14,584 nucleotides of DNA from UBA1359 sp029570385 (GTDB lineage: Bacteria; Patescibacteriota; Patescibacteriia; Patescibacteriales; Patescibacteriaceae). Below are positions 1 to 5,330 of the stretch, one piece after another; within the stretch, counting starts at the first letter, position 1, and every line of letters starts with the position of its first letter. The position numbers and the translations under genes were made by a program. The notes below the pieces were generated by a model. The model was not told the DNA's origin, made no database searches, and saw nothing but the letters and a program-made list of their open reading frames with translations. Location of the stretch: NCBI GenBank assembly GCA_035351315.1, contig DAOPVX010000012.1, positions 1-14,584 of the forward strand, in the 5' to 3' direction.

Positions 1-4
1 TGCA

Positions 5-34
5 AGAAAATCCCGTCGCGGGACGGGATTTTCT
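5..34. terminator. Symmetric intrinsic terminator hairpin
   Basis: A perfect 13-bp inverted repeat (arms 5-17 and 22-34) closes a 4-base loop. The inner part of the stem is GC-rich (TCCCGTC / GACGGGA) and the outer part is an A-run facing a T-run, so either strand gives a GC stem followed by T residues. It lies downstream of tRNA-Asn and probably ends that transcript. It could equally serve a plus-strand gene outside the window. Confidence 0.7.
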
Positions 35-57
35 CAAAAGGATTGGCTCGAACCGTT

Positions 58-73
58 TTTTGCTTTCGCAAAA
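58..73. repeat. Small hairpin downstream of tRNA-Asn
   Basis: TTTTGC (58-63) and GCAAAA (68-73) are a perfect 6-bp inverted repeat around TTTC. It lies between the tRNA-Asn gene and the terminator at 5-34. It could be a weak extra terminator or a stem in the tRNA trailer. No coding gene is seen in 35-165. Confidence 0.35.
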
Positions 74-121
74 GGTGGTGATTGAACCCAAAAAATCTTG
101 GCAAATTCTATACAATCTGCC

Positions 122-146
122 TGCCGAGGCGCGAAGCGCCGAGGCA
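122..146. repeat. Palindromic element, REP-like candidate
   Basis: TGCC-GA-GGCGC-GAA-GCGCC-GA-GGCA forms a hairpin: a 4-bp outer stem (122-125 / 143-146), a symmetric 2x2 internal loop, a 5-bp GC inner stem (128-132 / 136-140) and a 3-base loop. It is GC-rich in AT-rich surroundings. A ten-base direct repeat with one mismatch (110-119 and 160-169) flanks it, and the second copy runs into the tRNA-Asn 3' end. Similar palindromes are dispersed through many CPR genomes as I recall; copy number cannot be judged from one window. Confidence 0.5.
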
Positions 147-167
147 ATAAACTCGCAACATACAATT

Positions 168-480
168 TGGCTCCCGGGGTCGGATTCGAACCGACGACCA
201 ATTGGTTACACTTATCCACTAATTTCTTAATGGGGTGGACTATATCATCATCCAGTAAAGGATGCGAGGCGCTTCCCGCTTCAGTTTTAGCTGAAGAAGT
301 ACTCCATAATGGATAGTCTCTGAACCTTCCCTAAAAAGGGCTTGGCTGCTGATTACCCTACTCCTAGTTCTTAAGAGCTTAGGCTTCCAGACAATTCACC
401 TCGTTTTTCAACCTCAATTACTTGAGGAAGCTGCGTTTTAAAGCTCACAGCCAACTGCGCTACCGCTGCGCTACCCGGGA
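168..480 (-). tRNA. tRNA-Asn(GUU), interrupted by a group I intron
   Basis: The 5' exon is 447-480 and the 3' exon 168-208 (minus strand). Joined, they give a full cloverleaf: acceptor TCCCGGG/CCCGGGA, D stem GCGC/GCGC, anticodon stem GTTGG/CCAAT, loop CTGTTAA, a 5-base variable loop and T arm GTCGG-TTCGAAT-CCGAC. The discriminator is G and CCA is encoded (168-170). The spliced loop gives anticodon GUU, Asn. U1-A72, G73 and loop CUGUUAA match E. coli tRNA-Asn. Without splicing the loop cannot close, because about 240 bases separate the anticodon-stem halves. The intron lies between U35 and U36. The gene has its own strong promoter and is probably monocistronic. Confidence 0.93.
209..446 (-). 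ncRNA. Group I self-splicing intron (238 nt) in tRNA-Asn
   Basis: The 5' exon ends in U35 and the intron ends in G (209), as group I introns require. P1 forms between exon GGCTGT plus intron G1 and the guide CGCAGCT (435-429), with a U·G pair at the splice site. Conserved core elements are present in order: Q (AATCAGCAGCCAAGCC, 339-354), R (GTTCAGAGACTA, 314-325) and S (GATATAGTCC, within 237-249). GACTA of R pairs with TAGTC of S as P7. A P2-like hairpin at 412-427 has a GUAA (GNRA) loop; other hairpins lie at 279-296 and 249-264. There is no room for a homing endonuclease. Size and core resemble the small introns of cyanobacterial and proteobacterial tRNAs (IC3-like); the subgroup is my inference. 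Confidence 0.93.
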
Positions 481-505
481 ATATTTAATTGTTAAATACA
501 GAGCT

Positions 506-533
506 ATTATAGCAAAGACTCTTAGCTTGTCAA
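506..533 (-). promoter_or_regulatory. Sigma-70 promoter of tRNA-Asn
   Basis: On the minus strand, TTGACA (528-533) and TATAAT (506-511) are separated by 16 bases. Both boxes are perfect consensus, and TGC before the -10 box makes it an extended -10. Start of transcription would be near 499, leaving a leader of about 19 bases before tRNA nucleotide 1 at 480. Confidence 0.88.
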
Positions 534-548
534 TAAAAATAGCAATTA

Positions 549-854
549 CTAAATACCATCTGTGCCGCCAACATCAAAAATTAGGGCCAAAAACATAGCA
601 ACAAACATCAAACCCACTAATATAAAGAATAAAGAACCGGAATTGAGTTTAGATATCTTAATATCACCATAACGATTACAAAGACTTTGCGCCACAAAGC
701 CAAAAATCATAAAAGCTGCGGCTGCCAAAGCACATAGCGTTGGACTAAACCCATCTTGGACCATTATGCCAAAAAGTGTACCGCCGAAAATAAAGCTAAT
801 GACATAACCGATCTTATCTGGCTCTTTCTTCAAATCTGGTAATTCTCTATCCAT
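549..854 (-). CDS. Small hypothetical membrane protein (101 aa)
   Basis: I do not recognise this protein. It has a short charged N terminus (residues 1-15, rich in D, E and K) and three hydrophobic stretches long enough to span the membrane, at about 16-34, 38-58 and 73-95. The basic segment between the second and third (RYGDIKISK) would be cytoplasmic by the positive-inside rule. It starts 9 bases after the rpoD stop on the same strand, so it is probably the last gene of the dnaG-rpoD transcript. No good Shine-Dalgarno is close; an AAAGGA lies about 16 bases upstream, inside the rpoD end. Hydrophobicity, position and an intact frame support a real gene, but a function cannot be assigned. Confidence 0.7.
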   Translation of the reverse strand: MDRELPDLKKEPDKIGYVISFIFGGTLFGIMVQDGFSPTLCALAAAAFMIFGFVAQSLCNRYGDIKISKLNSGSLFFILVGLMFVAMFLALIFDVGGTDGI

Positions 855-863
855 GGCAAATTT

Positions 864-2126
864 TTAGAAATCCTTTAATTTCTTGACTGCTTCTTGTTTT
901 TTAATCTTCTCTAAGGCTTTGGCTTCAATCTGACGGATGCGCTCGCGGGTTACTTCAAATTCTTGACCAACTTCCTCAAGAGTATGCGAAACACCGTCGG
1001 CCAAACCAAAACGCATTTCTAAAATCTTTTGCTCTCTCGGGGTTAAAGTGGCAATCACTTCTTTAACATAATCTTTAAGCAACTCTAGAGCGGCTACTCG
1101 GTCCGGAGTCATATTTTTAACATCTTCAATGAAGTCCTCCAGGGTAGAATCGTCATCATCGTCACCTACTGATGTTTCCAGAGAAATAGTATCTTGAGAA
1201 ATCTTCATGACATGGCGAATCTTATCTAAATCTTCACCCATTTCGGCGGCGATATCTTCGGGCATCGGCTCGCGACCAAGATCTTGAATCAACTGACGCT
1301 GGACTTGCTGGAACTTATTGATTGTTTCCACCATATGTACTGGGATGCGAATAGTCCGCGATTGATCGGCCAATGAACGAGTAATCGCTTGGCGAATCCA
1401 CCAAGTGGCATAAGTGGAAAACTTATACCCCTTACGGTATTCAAATTTTTCAACTGCTCTAAATAAACCGATATTGCCTTCCTGAATCAAATCTAATAAA
1501 CTTAACCCCCGTGTACCGCTAAACTTTTTAGCAATAGAAACAACTAAACGCAAATTGGCTTCAATGAGACGACGCTCGGCTTCGCGGTCGCCACGTTCTT
1601 TGCGCCGCGCCAACTCCACTTCTTCAGCGGTGGTTAATAATGGCACTTTACCGATTTCTTTCAGATACATCTGAACTGAATCGGCGGACAATTCGGAAAT
1701 ATCAAACTTTTTAATATCTTTAATTTCGCCTAAAACTGATCGCATCAGCTCTTCTTTTTTAACCTTCTCAGCACCGGTTTCTAAATACCCCTCACCGGTC
1801 TCAACAACCTTAATACTGTTACGTTGCAACTCCTCTAAAATTAGCTCACAATCATAAACATAATCTTCCAGCTTGGGCAATAAATAAAGCAGCTCTGTTT
1901 CAGTCACAAAACCGCGCGGCCGCACTCGGTCAATCATTGCCTTAATCTGCTGTTCGGTCGGTCCTGACGCCGGTTTATCTTTTTTGAAATGCTTGTCAGC
2001 TCGCGGCGTCGCTTTGGCTGATTTTTTAATTTTATCGGTCGGCAAAGTTGACGGCGTAAAATCGGCCGTCTGCTTTTGGATAATCTCGCCGAGGCTAACC
2101 GAATTAGCTAATTTCTTTTTAGTCAT
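864..2126 (-). CDS. rpoD: Primary sigma factor RpoD (sigma-70)
   Basis: This is the housekeeping sigma subunit that directs RNA polymerase to -35/-10 promoters. At 420 residues it lacks the large non-conserved insert of E. coli RpoD. A Lys-rich leader (1-55) precedes a region 1.1-like segment (about 56-110). Region 1.2 is at 147-180 (VQMYLKEIGKVPLL). Region 2 is at 185-262, with LLDLIQEGNIGLFRAV for core binding and YKFSTYATWWIRQAITR for -10 recognition and melting. Region 3 is about 263-335, including an acidic DDDDD run at 322-326. Region 4 (about 350-410) carries the helix-turn-helix SHTLEEVGQEFEVTRERIRQ. It starts 8 bases after the dnaG stop, in the classic dnaG-rpoD order. There is no Shine-Dalgarno, only an AT-rich leader. 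The near-consensus promoters in this window fit such a factor. Confidence 0.97.
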   Translation of the reverse strand: MTKKKLANSVSLGEIIQKQTADFTPSTLPTDKIKKSAKATPRADKHFKKDKPASGPTEQQIKAMIDRVRPRGFVTETELLYLLPKLEDYVYDCELILEELQRNSIKVVETGEGYLETGAEKVKKEELMRSVLGEIKDIKKFDISELSADSVQMYLKEIGKVPLLTTAEEVELARRKERGDREAERRLIEANLRLVVSIAKKFSGTRGLSLLDLIQEGNIGLFRAVEKFEYRKGYKFSTYATWWIRQAITRSLADQSRTIRIPVHMVETINKFQQVQRQLIQDLGREPMPEDIAAEMGEDLDKIRHVMKISQDTISLETSVGDDDDDSTLEDFIEDVKNMTPDRVAALELLKDYVKEVIATLTPREQKILEMRFGLADGVSHTLEEVGQEFEVTRERIRQIEAKALEKIKKQEAVKKLKDF

Positions 2127-2134
2127 GAAAAAAT

Positions 2135-3946
2135 TTAATTATCAAGAGTTCTCAGGGCTTGGCTCAATTCTTCAGCCTCCCCCATTAAAATATTGATTTC
2201 CAATTCACGCTTATCGTCGCTCAATGATTTGTCTTTTTCTAGTCCGGCAATCTGTTGGCTAATCACTGACAAACGCTGATGCCAATATGCTCTTTGAATT
2301 AACCTAGTCAATTTAGGTAATTCAATTAAAGCTTGTTCAATGGTCGTCTCAGCTAAGTCCTTATCAGCTAACAAAAATAGACTATTCAAATAGTCCCCTG
2401 ACTGATCGGCTGGCCACCAAGCTAACAAATCATTATAATCCAAATTATCACCGGCCGTTAAACGCTTTTTATTATAATAAACAATCAAATTTTTGTAAAT
2501 CTGCACAGCGGTTGGCGAGTTTAATAATTCTGGTTCTAACCACTGACTGGCATTATCCAAAAGGCTAGGAAACCTAATCAGCCAAGCCAAAAATAAGTCA
2601 ACTGGTCTATTTTTTACTAATTGCTTAATTGGCTGGTTGGTTGTTGGCTGATTAGTCGTCGGCTGGTTGGTTGGCAAACTATCATAAAGCAGCTGTACTT
2701 CAATACGCAAAACCTGAGCCAATTTTTTCAACCAATAATCACGCTCCACGACATCTGATAATTTACTGATTAGAGTTAAAAAACGTTTAGTGGCCGCCTT
2801 GCGGCTTTCCACCTTGTCGGCTACGAGTTGCGGCCGTAATAATTGAAAGTAATACTCCATGATTGGCGGAGCGGCTTCGACCAAAACTGGCCAGTCTTGA
2901 TTGTGTTGGCGTAAAAATTCATCAGGATCTTTACCGGCCGGCAAGCGCAAAACCCGAATATTCATATTAACCTGACTAGCTAAAGCAATCGCTCGATCGG
3001 CCGCTAAAATACCAGCCTGATCCATATCAAAAGCTAAAACTAAATTCTCGGTATAACGCTTGATTAATTTCAAATGATCTTCAGTCAAGGCCGTGCCGGA
3101 AGTGGCCACAACATTCTTAAAACCTTGCTGATGAGCCATAATACAATCCATCTGTCCCTCAACAATAATAACTCGGCCAGCTTCTTTGATAGCTGCTTTA
3201 GCCCGCCACAAACCAAATAATTGTTTGCTTTTATCATAAATTAAATTCTGTGGACTATTAATATACTTACCAGTCTTACCATCATCTAACTGCGGCAAAA
3301 CACGGGCCGAGAAACCCAGCAGGTTACCATTAACATCATGCCAAGGAAACATGATTCGGCCGCGAAAGCGATCATAAAAACGCTGACCAGTCGCCGCTTG
3401 GCTATTAAGTCCAGCCAGTAATAATTCATTTTCCGTATAGCCTTTCCGCCGAAGATAATCACTAAGCATTTGCCAATCATTGGGGGCCCAGCCAATTTGC
3501 CAATAATTAAGCATGTCATCAGTTAGATGCCGTTCAATCCGTAAATAATGCAGCGCCGCTTCAGCTAGTTTATTATTAGCAGTCAACTGTTTTTGATAAA
3601 AAACTCCAGCCTCAGCCAAAGCATCCAATAATCGATTGCGCCGTGAATTATCCTGCCCCCGATAGTCAGTTAATTGTATCCCCGCCTTTGGCGCTAATAA
3701 GCGCAGAGCTTCTGGAAAAGTTAAGCCTTCCATTTCCATGACAAAACTAAAAATATCGCCGCCCTTGCCACAACCGAAACAGTGCCAAATCTGCTTATCG
3801 GGTGAAACCATCAACGAAGCCGTTTTTTCTTGGTGAAACGGACACTTAGCTTTAAAATTGCCACCAGCCGGCTGCAATTTAATATATTCGCCCAAAACAT
3901 CGGCCACATTGAGACGGGCTTTGATTTCGTCACTAGGATTAACCAT
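2135..3946 (-). CDS. dnaG: DNA primase DnaG
   Basis: Primase makes the RNA primers for chromosome replication. I start it at ATG 3946 (603 aa), not at the longer in-frame ATG at 4030, because family members begin with the short lead seen here (MVNPSDEIKARLNVADVLG) and because the start then overlaps the upstream stop by 8 bases (ATGGTTAA). The N-terminal CHC2 zinc ribbon has C35, H38, C56 and C59. The RNA polymerase core and Toprim domain follow, with VEGQMD (acidic Glu) and AFDMDQAG (metal-binding DxD). A Thr/Asn/Gln/Pro linker made of 15-base repeats (2631-2674, about residues 425-438) separates it from a C-terminal helical domain that should bind the replicative helicase. It is followed by rpoD. 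Confidence 0.96.
   Translation of the reverse strand: MVNPSDEIKARLNVADVLGEYIKLQPAGGNFKAKCPFHQEKTASLMVSPDKQIWHCFGCGKGGDIFSFVMEMEGLTFPEALRLLAPKAGIQLTDYRGQDNSRRNRLLDALAEAGVFYQKQLTANNKLAEAALHYLRIERHLTDDMLNYWQIGWAPNDWQMLSDYLRRKGYTENELLLAGLNSQAATGQRFYDRFRGRIMFPWHDVNGNLLGFSARVLPQLDDGKTGKYINSPQNLIYDKSKQLFGLWRAKAAIKEAGRVIIVEGQMDCIMAHQQGFKNVVATSGTALTEDHLKLIKRYTENLVLAFDMDQAGILAADRAIALASQVNMNIRVLRLPAGKDPDEFLRQHNQDWPVLVEAAPPIMEYYFQLLRPQLVADKVESRKAATKRFLTLISKLSDVVERDYWLKKLAQVLRIEVQLLYDSLPTNQPTTNQPTTNQPIKQLVKNRPVDLFLAWLIRFPSLLDNASQWLEPELLNSPTAVQIYKNLIVYYNKKRLTAGDNLDYNDLLAWWPADQSGDYLNSLFLLADKDLAETTIEQALIELPKLTRLIQRAYWHQRLSVISQQIAGLEKDKSLSDDKRELEINILMGEAEELSQALRTLDN
2631..2674 (-). repeat. In-frame 15-bp repeats encoding the DnaG linker
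   Basis: About three imperfect 15-base units encode (P)TTNQ repeats between the Toprim core and the C-terminal domain of DnaG. The frame is kept. Such a unit can gain or lose copies by slippage without breaking the protein, so linker length may vary between strains. Confidence 0.7.
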
Positions 3947-4241
3947 GGTTAAATAATTGTTGTAAACGCGCCGCTTCAGCCGCGACGACCGGACCGTCAT
4001 ACTCGCCATTATGTCGGGCTTGGCCACCATAGCCGGGCTGTTTTTGATCCAAATGCAAATTAATCACCGCTTGCCGTCCTTGATCTTTAATGTAGGCATG
4101 AAAACGCGGATAAGGCGAGCGGCCGAAAGTCCGAATAAAGCTATCATTACCGGATCGTCCGGGCAGATAAGCATAACCAGCTCGCCGCATTAATTGCGGC
4201 CAAGTCATGGTTGGACGGCTAGCGCTGAGATGAATTTTCAT
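3939..4241 (-). CDS. Conserved hypothetical protein upstream of dnaG (100 aa)
   Basis: The start is ATG 4241; a longer frame to 4277 would run through tRNA-Arg. The protein is basic and hydrophilic, with no membrane segment or signal. It begins MKIHLSASRPTMTWPQLMRR and includes GRSGNDSFIRTF, SPYPRFHAYIKDQ, INLHLDQKQPGYGG and HNGEYDGPVVAAEAARL. I recall similar short proteins with the LHLDQK and GEYDGPVV segments near dnaG in other CPR genomes, but no named family. Conserved His, Asp and Glu residues could bind a metal; that is a guess. Its stop overlaps the dnaG start by 8 bases, so translation is probably coupled. Its start is only 4 bases past tRNA-Arg, and the GGGGG in the tRNA acceptor stem is the only Shine-Dalgarno-like sequence. 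Confidence 0.85.
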   Translation of the reverse strand: MKIHLSASRPTMTWPQLMRRAGYAYLPGRSGNDSFIRTFGRSPYPRFHAYIKDQGRQAVINLHLDQKQPGYGGQARHNGEYDGPVVAAEAARLQQLFNHG

Positions 4242-4245
4242 AGTG

Positions 4246-4317
4246 TGCCCCCAGAGGGAATCGAACCCCCATCGCAAGCTCCGGAAGCTTATGTTTTATC
4301 CATTAAACTATGGAGGC
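4246..4317 (-). tRNA. tRNA-Arg(CCG)
   Basis: The cloverleaf is complete in 72 bases: acceptor GCCTCCA/TGGGGGC, D arm GTTT-AATGGATA-AAAC, anticodon stem TAAGC/GCTTG with loop TTCCGGA (anticodon CCG, reading CGG), a 4-base variable loop, and T arm GGGGG-TTCGATT-CCCTC. The discriminator is A. CCA is not encoded (the next bases are CAC), unlike the tRNA-Ser and tRNA-Asn here, so it must be added by CCA transferase. It has its own promoter and is followed 4 bases later by a protein start codon. Confidence 0.95.
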
Positions 4318-4330
4318 TTCTTGCTTAGGC

Positions 4331-4359
4331 AATATACAACAAGCTAGCCTATTTTTCAA
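4331..4359 (-). promoter_or_regulatory. Promoter of tRNA-Arg and the dnaG-rpoD operon
   Basis: On the minus strand, TTGAAA (4354-4359) and TATATT (4331-4336) are spaced by exactly 17 bases. Transcription would start near 4324, about 7 bases before the tRNA. No other promoter is obvious before the 100-aa gene, so tRNA-Arg and the dnaG operon probably share it. Confidence 0.75.
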
Positions 4360-4408
4360 GGCCGTGTCGTTATTTATAAACCTATATTTTATTACCCAAT
4401 AATAACAA

Positions 4409-4427
4409 AATCCTATTTTCTAGGATT
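4409..4427 (-). terminator. Terminator after tRNA-Ser
   Basis: AATCCTA (4409-4415) and TAGGATT (4421-4427) form a 7-bp stem with a 5-base loop. On the minus strand it is followed by TTTTGTTATT, a usable U-tract. It lies just downstream of tRNA-Ser and before the promoter of tRNA-Arg, so it would separate the two transcription units. The stem is AT-rich and may leak. Confidence 0.6.
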
Positions 4428-4434
4428 ATTTGCT

Positions 4435-4524
4435 TGGCGGAAGGACGGGGATTCGAACCCCGGAGGCCTGTGACAGCCTACTCGCTTTCCAAGCGAGCGC
4501 ACTCGACCACTATGCGATCCTTCC
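4435..4524 (-). tRNA. tRNA-Ser(GGA)
   Basis: A class II tRNA of 90 bases. The acceptor is GGAAGGA/TCCTTCC. The anticodon stem CTCGC/GCGAG encloses TTGGAAA, giving anticodon GGA (UCC/UCU codons). A long variable arm (AGGC...GCCT) precedes T arm CGGGG-TTCGAAT-CCCCG. The discriminator is G and CCA is encoded (4435-4437). It follows the DsbA-like gene by 25 bases and precedes the hairpin terminator. Confidence 0.95.
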
Positions 4525-4527
4525 TTA

Positions 4528-4543
4528 AAGCGCTAACGCGCTT
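4528..4543 (-). other. Hairpin between the DsbA-like gene and tRNA-Ser
   Basis: AAGCGC (4528-4533) and GCGCTT (4538-4543) form a 6-bp GC-rich stem with a 4-base loop, starting 4 bases before the tRNA. Only a very short T-run follows on the minus strand, so it is a poor terminator. It may instead mark the mRNA 3' end after tRNA processing. Confidence 0.4.
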
Positions 4544-4546
4544 ATT

Positions 4547-4575
4547 ATTTTATTGTTGACGGCTGGCTTGTTGAA
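4547..4575 (-). promoter_or_regulatory. Possible internal promoter of tRNA-Ser
   Basis: TTCAAC (4570-4575) and TAAAAT (4547-4552) on the minus strand are 17 bases apart, overlapping the end of the DsbA-like gene. The match is moderate (4 of 6 and 5 of 6). It would give the tRNA its own start. Read-through from the long upstream operon is the alternative. Confidence 0.35.
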
Positions 4576-5320
4576 CTAGTTTTAATAATCCCGGCTCGGT
4601 CTGACCATCGCTGCCGACAAAATCAGCCAACGGATAAACACCACTTAATAAAGTCTTGTTTAAGAAACTGCTAGGCACGCCAATCGCCCCTAAAGCCTCG
4701 GCTTCAGCTGATTGTTTGTCAATTGTAGCTTGGACTTCTGGTTTAGTCAAACATTTTTCAAATTCAGTTAAGCCCAATCCGACATTCTGAGCAATCGCCG
4801 TCCAATCGTCAAAAGGTTTTTCTTGACTGGCCGTGGCCGCCACCTGCTCGGCGAATTCCCAAAATTTATTCTGTTGACCAGCGCATTCAGCGGCAGCCGC
4901 CGCTTCTTGAGCTAATTGATTATTGGCCAACGGATGCTGACGCCAAGCAATCACCACCGCATCGCCAACTTGTTCTTTAAGTTGACGAACGATTGGCAAG
5001 AAGCTAGCCGCTAAAGGATCAGTCAGGTCGCTATAGACAATTAATTGCGCTGGCGCTTCCGCTTGTCCCAATAAATGATCGTCGCTTTTGATTGGCGGAA
5101 CTTCCTGCAATTCCACTGTCACATTCTGCCAAGCCTCTTGGTTAGACGCTTGAATGTCTTTAATGATTTCAGCCTGTTCATCATTATTAACGGTTACTGA
5201 TGGCTTGCTCAGGCTCTGATAGATTTTTAAAGCGACAAAAACGCAAAAGATAACTACCAAAACAATCAACAAAAAACTATCAGTAAATTTACGTTGTTTA
5301 GTTTTTACTTGGCCAAACAT
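4550..5320 (-). CDS. Membrane-anchored DsbA-fold protein lacking the CxxC
   Basis: The 256-aa protein has an N-terminal membrane anchor (about 14-33) after a basic stretch, a linker to about 80, then a thioredoxin/DsbA-like domain (about 82-235) outside the cell. Family landmarks are clear: HLLGQAEAPAQLIVYSDLTDP aligns with the usual LG...APV-VEFSDFxCPYC segment, WRQHPL with the mid-strand, AAECAGQQNKFWEF with the AAxCAxxQxKFW helix, C190, and GVPSSFLN with the cis-proline loop (P216). The redox motif, usually CPYC, reads DPLA at 101-104, so both catalytic cysteines are gone. The fold seems intact but thiol oxidation by the normal mechanism is ruled out. It may act as a chaperone or scaffold for exported proteins such as the pilins upstream; that is inference. 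It starts 10 bases after gatA. Confidence 0.85.
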   Translation of the reverse strand: MFGQVKTKQRKFTDSFLLIVLVVIFCVFVALKIYQSLSKPSVTVNNDEQAEIIKDIQASNQEAWQNVTVELQEVPPIKSDDHLLGQAEAPAQLIVYSDLTDPLAASFLPIVRQLKEQVGDAVVIAWRQHPLANNQLAQEAAAAAECAGQQNKFWEFAEQVAATASQEKPFDDWTAIAQNVGLGLTEFEKCLTKPEVQATIDKQSAEAEALGAIGVPSSFLNKTLLSGVYPLADFVGSDGQTEPGLLKLVQQASRQQ

Positions 5321-5330
5321 ATTGTTATAC

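Noticed and set aside
98..316. Plus-strand reading frame of 72 aa over the tRNA-Asn region
   Set aside because: It runs antisense through the tRNA 3' exon and the intron core and matches nothing; it is a chance frame. The same applies to the 61-aa minus frame at 34-219.
440..480. Reading the 5' tRNA half as tRNA-His (loop CTGTGAG, anticodon GTG)
   Set aside because: No anticodon-stem partner follows GTGAG; the partner CCAAT is about 240 bases away and pairs only after intron removal, giving GUU. The U1-A72 pair and G73 fit Asn, not His.
3286..3519. 77-aa minus-strand frame inside dnaG, and other short frames inside rpoD, gatA, ligA and the FN3 gene
   Set aside because: They lie in other frames of well-recognised genes and show no family features or separate start signals.
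3947..4030. Longer DnaG N terminus starting at ATG 4030
   Set aside because: The added 28 residues lie wholly within the upstream gene and are not part of the primase family; ATG 3946 gives the canonical N terminus and a clean 8-base overlap.
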